NCBI GenBank assembly: GCA_035642125.1
Contig: DASQSZ010000069.1
Location: 1-45,193 of the forward strand
Source: CALAED01 sp937891035
GTDB taxonomy: Bacteria; Actinomycetota; Actinomycetes; Streptosporangiales; Streptosporangiaceae
Length of the DNA stretch: 45,193 nt
Reading direction: 5' to 3'
Below, one piece after another: positions 44,720 through 45,193 of the stretch (positions within the stretch are counted from its first letter, which is position 1; each line of letters starts with the position of its first letter). Both the position numbers and the translations under genes were made by a program. Below the pieces are notes generated by a model. The model did not search any database. It was not told where the DNA came from and saw only the letters and a list, made by a program, of their open reading frames with translations.

Positions 44720-45193
44720 TCATTCCTGCTCCAACGCCACCAGCTCACCAAACAGCAGGGCGTCGCCAGCTCGGATTTCGCTGGCGGGTTGCTTGTCGAT
44801 GCGATAGGGCGGTGTGTCGGGCTGCCACCCGGCCACCGAGGACACGCCCTGGTTGAGGACGTGCGCGGCCCACTCGGGGCGGGTGCCGGGGAAGTCCCGC
44901 CGGGGGAGCAGTTCGAGATGCCGGCCGGGGGGCAGGTCGTCTCGGCTCGTCGGGGCGAGGAGGAACGGGACGGGCAGGCCGAACAAGGGCCGTGCGCCCC
45001 AATAGGCCCAGACGTCTTCCGGCTCGACGTCGATCGAGGAGTCCAGCCGTAGCTCATGCGTGGCCGGGTCGGCCCACAGTCGCCGGAGCAGCCGGACGGC
45101 GAGCCCGCGCATGGCGTTGGTGGCGGCGAGGTCGTGGGCGCATGCCACTCGGTCGATGATGAGTTCGGGTAGGCCGAACCGGGCCAGTCCGCG
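44720..45193 (-). CDS. partial hypothetical protein running off the window
   Basis: About 157 codons open to the window edge; the start lies beyond 45193. The readable part begins GLARFGLPELIIDRVACAHD, continues with AMRGLAVRLLRRLW, EDVWAYWGARPLFGLPVPFL and LLPRRDFPGTRPEWAAHVLN, and ends near GDALLFGELVALEQE. Codon use is typical for this genome. I do not recognise the family. An internal GTG at 45148 could be a start, but the frame upstream is also coding-like. The 218 bases between this gene and the broken Mrr gene show no feature. Confidence 0.6.
   Translation of the reverse strand, partial: RGLARFGLPELIIDRVACAHDLAATNAMRGLAVRLLRRLWADPATHELRLDSSIDVEPEDVWAYWGARPLFGLPVPFLLAPTSRDDLPPGRHLELLPRRDFPGTRPEWAAHVLNQGVSSVAGWQPDTPPYRIDKQPASEIRAGDALLFGELVALEQE

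Overview
The window is high-GC DNA with GTG/ATG starts, purine-rich ribosome sites and actinobacterial gene families: a fused MFS transporter/thymidylate kinase, a chaplin, DUF5703, a P450 with an EthA-like monooxygenase, and several TetR and XRE regulators. Chaplins point to a filamentous, sporulating actinomycete. Streptosporangiales is my best guess, but no rRNA or species marker is present.

Layout. (1) 1-5.5 kb is a graveyard of mobile DNA: the C-terminal end of an IS481-type transposase, the 3' half of a tRNA gene on the minus strand, a broken group II intron reverse transcriptase with its domain V, a truncated IS21 istA with its end repeats, and an IS110 transposase running in frame into the C-terminal remnant of a large serine recombinase whose stop lies inside an intact tRNA-Leu(GAG). 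A membrane-anchored methyltransferase sits among these pieces. (2) 5.6-22.5 kb is ordinary chromosome: M20 peptidase, secreted protein, five-domain chaplin, DUF5703, topA, MFS-tmk, holB, secreted subtilase, low-MW phosphatase overlapping a fructosamine-kinase-family gene (probable protein deglycation pair), a membrane-anchored propeller-like protein and a PSP1/RicT-like protein. (3) 22.5-28.4 kb is accessory: a TetR regulator, a class III cyclase-like protein, a small membrane protein, and an EthA-like monooxygenase/P450 operon divergent from its own TetR across overlapping palindromes.

(4) 28.6-31.9 kb holds the most notable system: a small trypsin-co-occurring (Trypco1-like) protein coupled by a TGATG junction to a 991-residue protein made of a trypsin-like protease, a STAND/NB-ARC-type NTPase and a TPR-like sensor region. 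This is the architecture of a bacterial immunity or programmed-death protein. (5) 32-35 kb: an S4 RNA-binding protein and a tightly overlapped operon with an RsbW-like ATPase, divergent from an XRE/TPR-like regulator across a nested palindrome. (6) 35-42 kb: TetR with a divergent membrane protein, a small secreted cysteine protein, a doubly broken DUF2278 gene, a DUF1348 protein, a methyltransferase and a secreted S33 tripeptidyl-aminopeptidase-like hydrolase. (7) 42-45.2 kb: tRNA-Thr(CGT) followed by a small island with a DUF6602-like nuclease-fold protein and a decayed Mrr-like restriction gene, then a partial gene leaving the window.

No CRISPR array or rRNA was seen. Functional calls come from motifs read by eye, without database searches.
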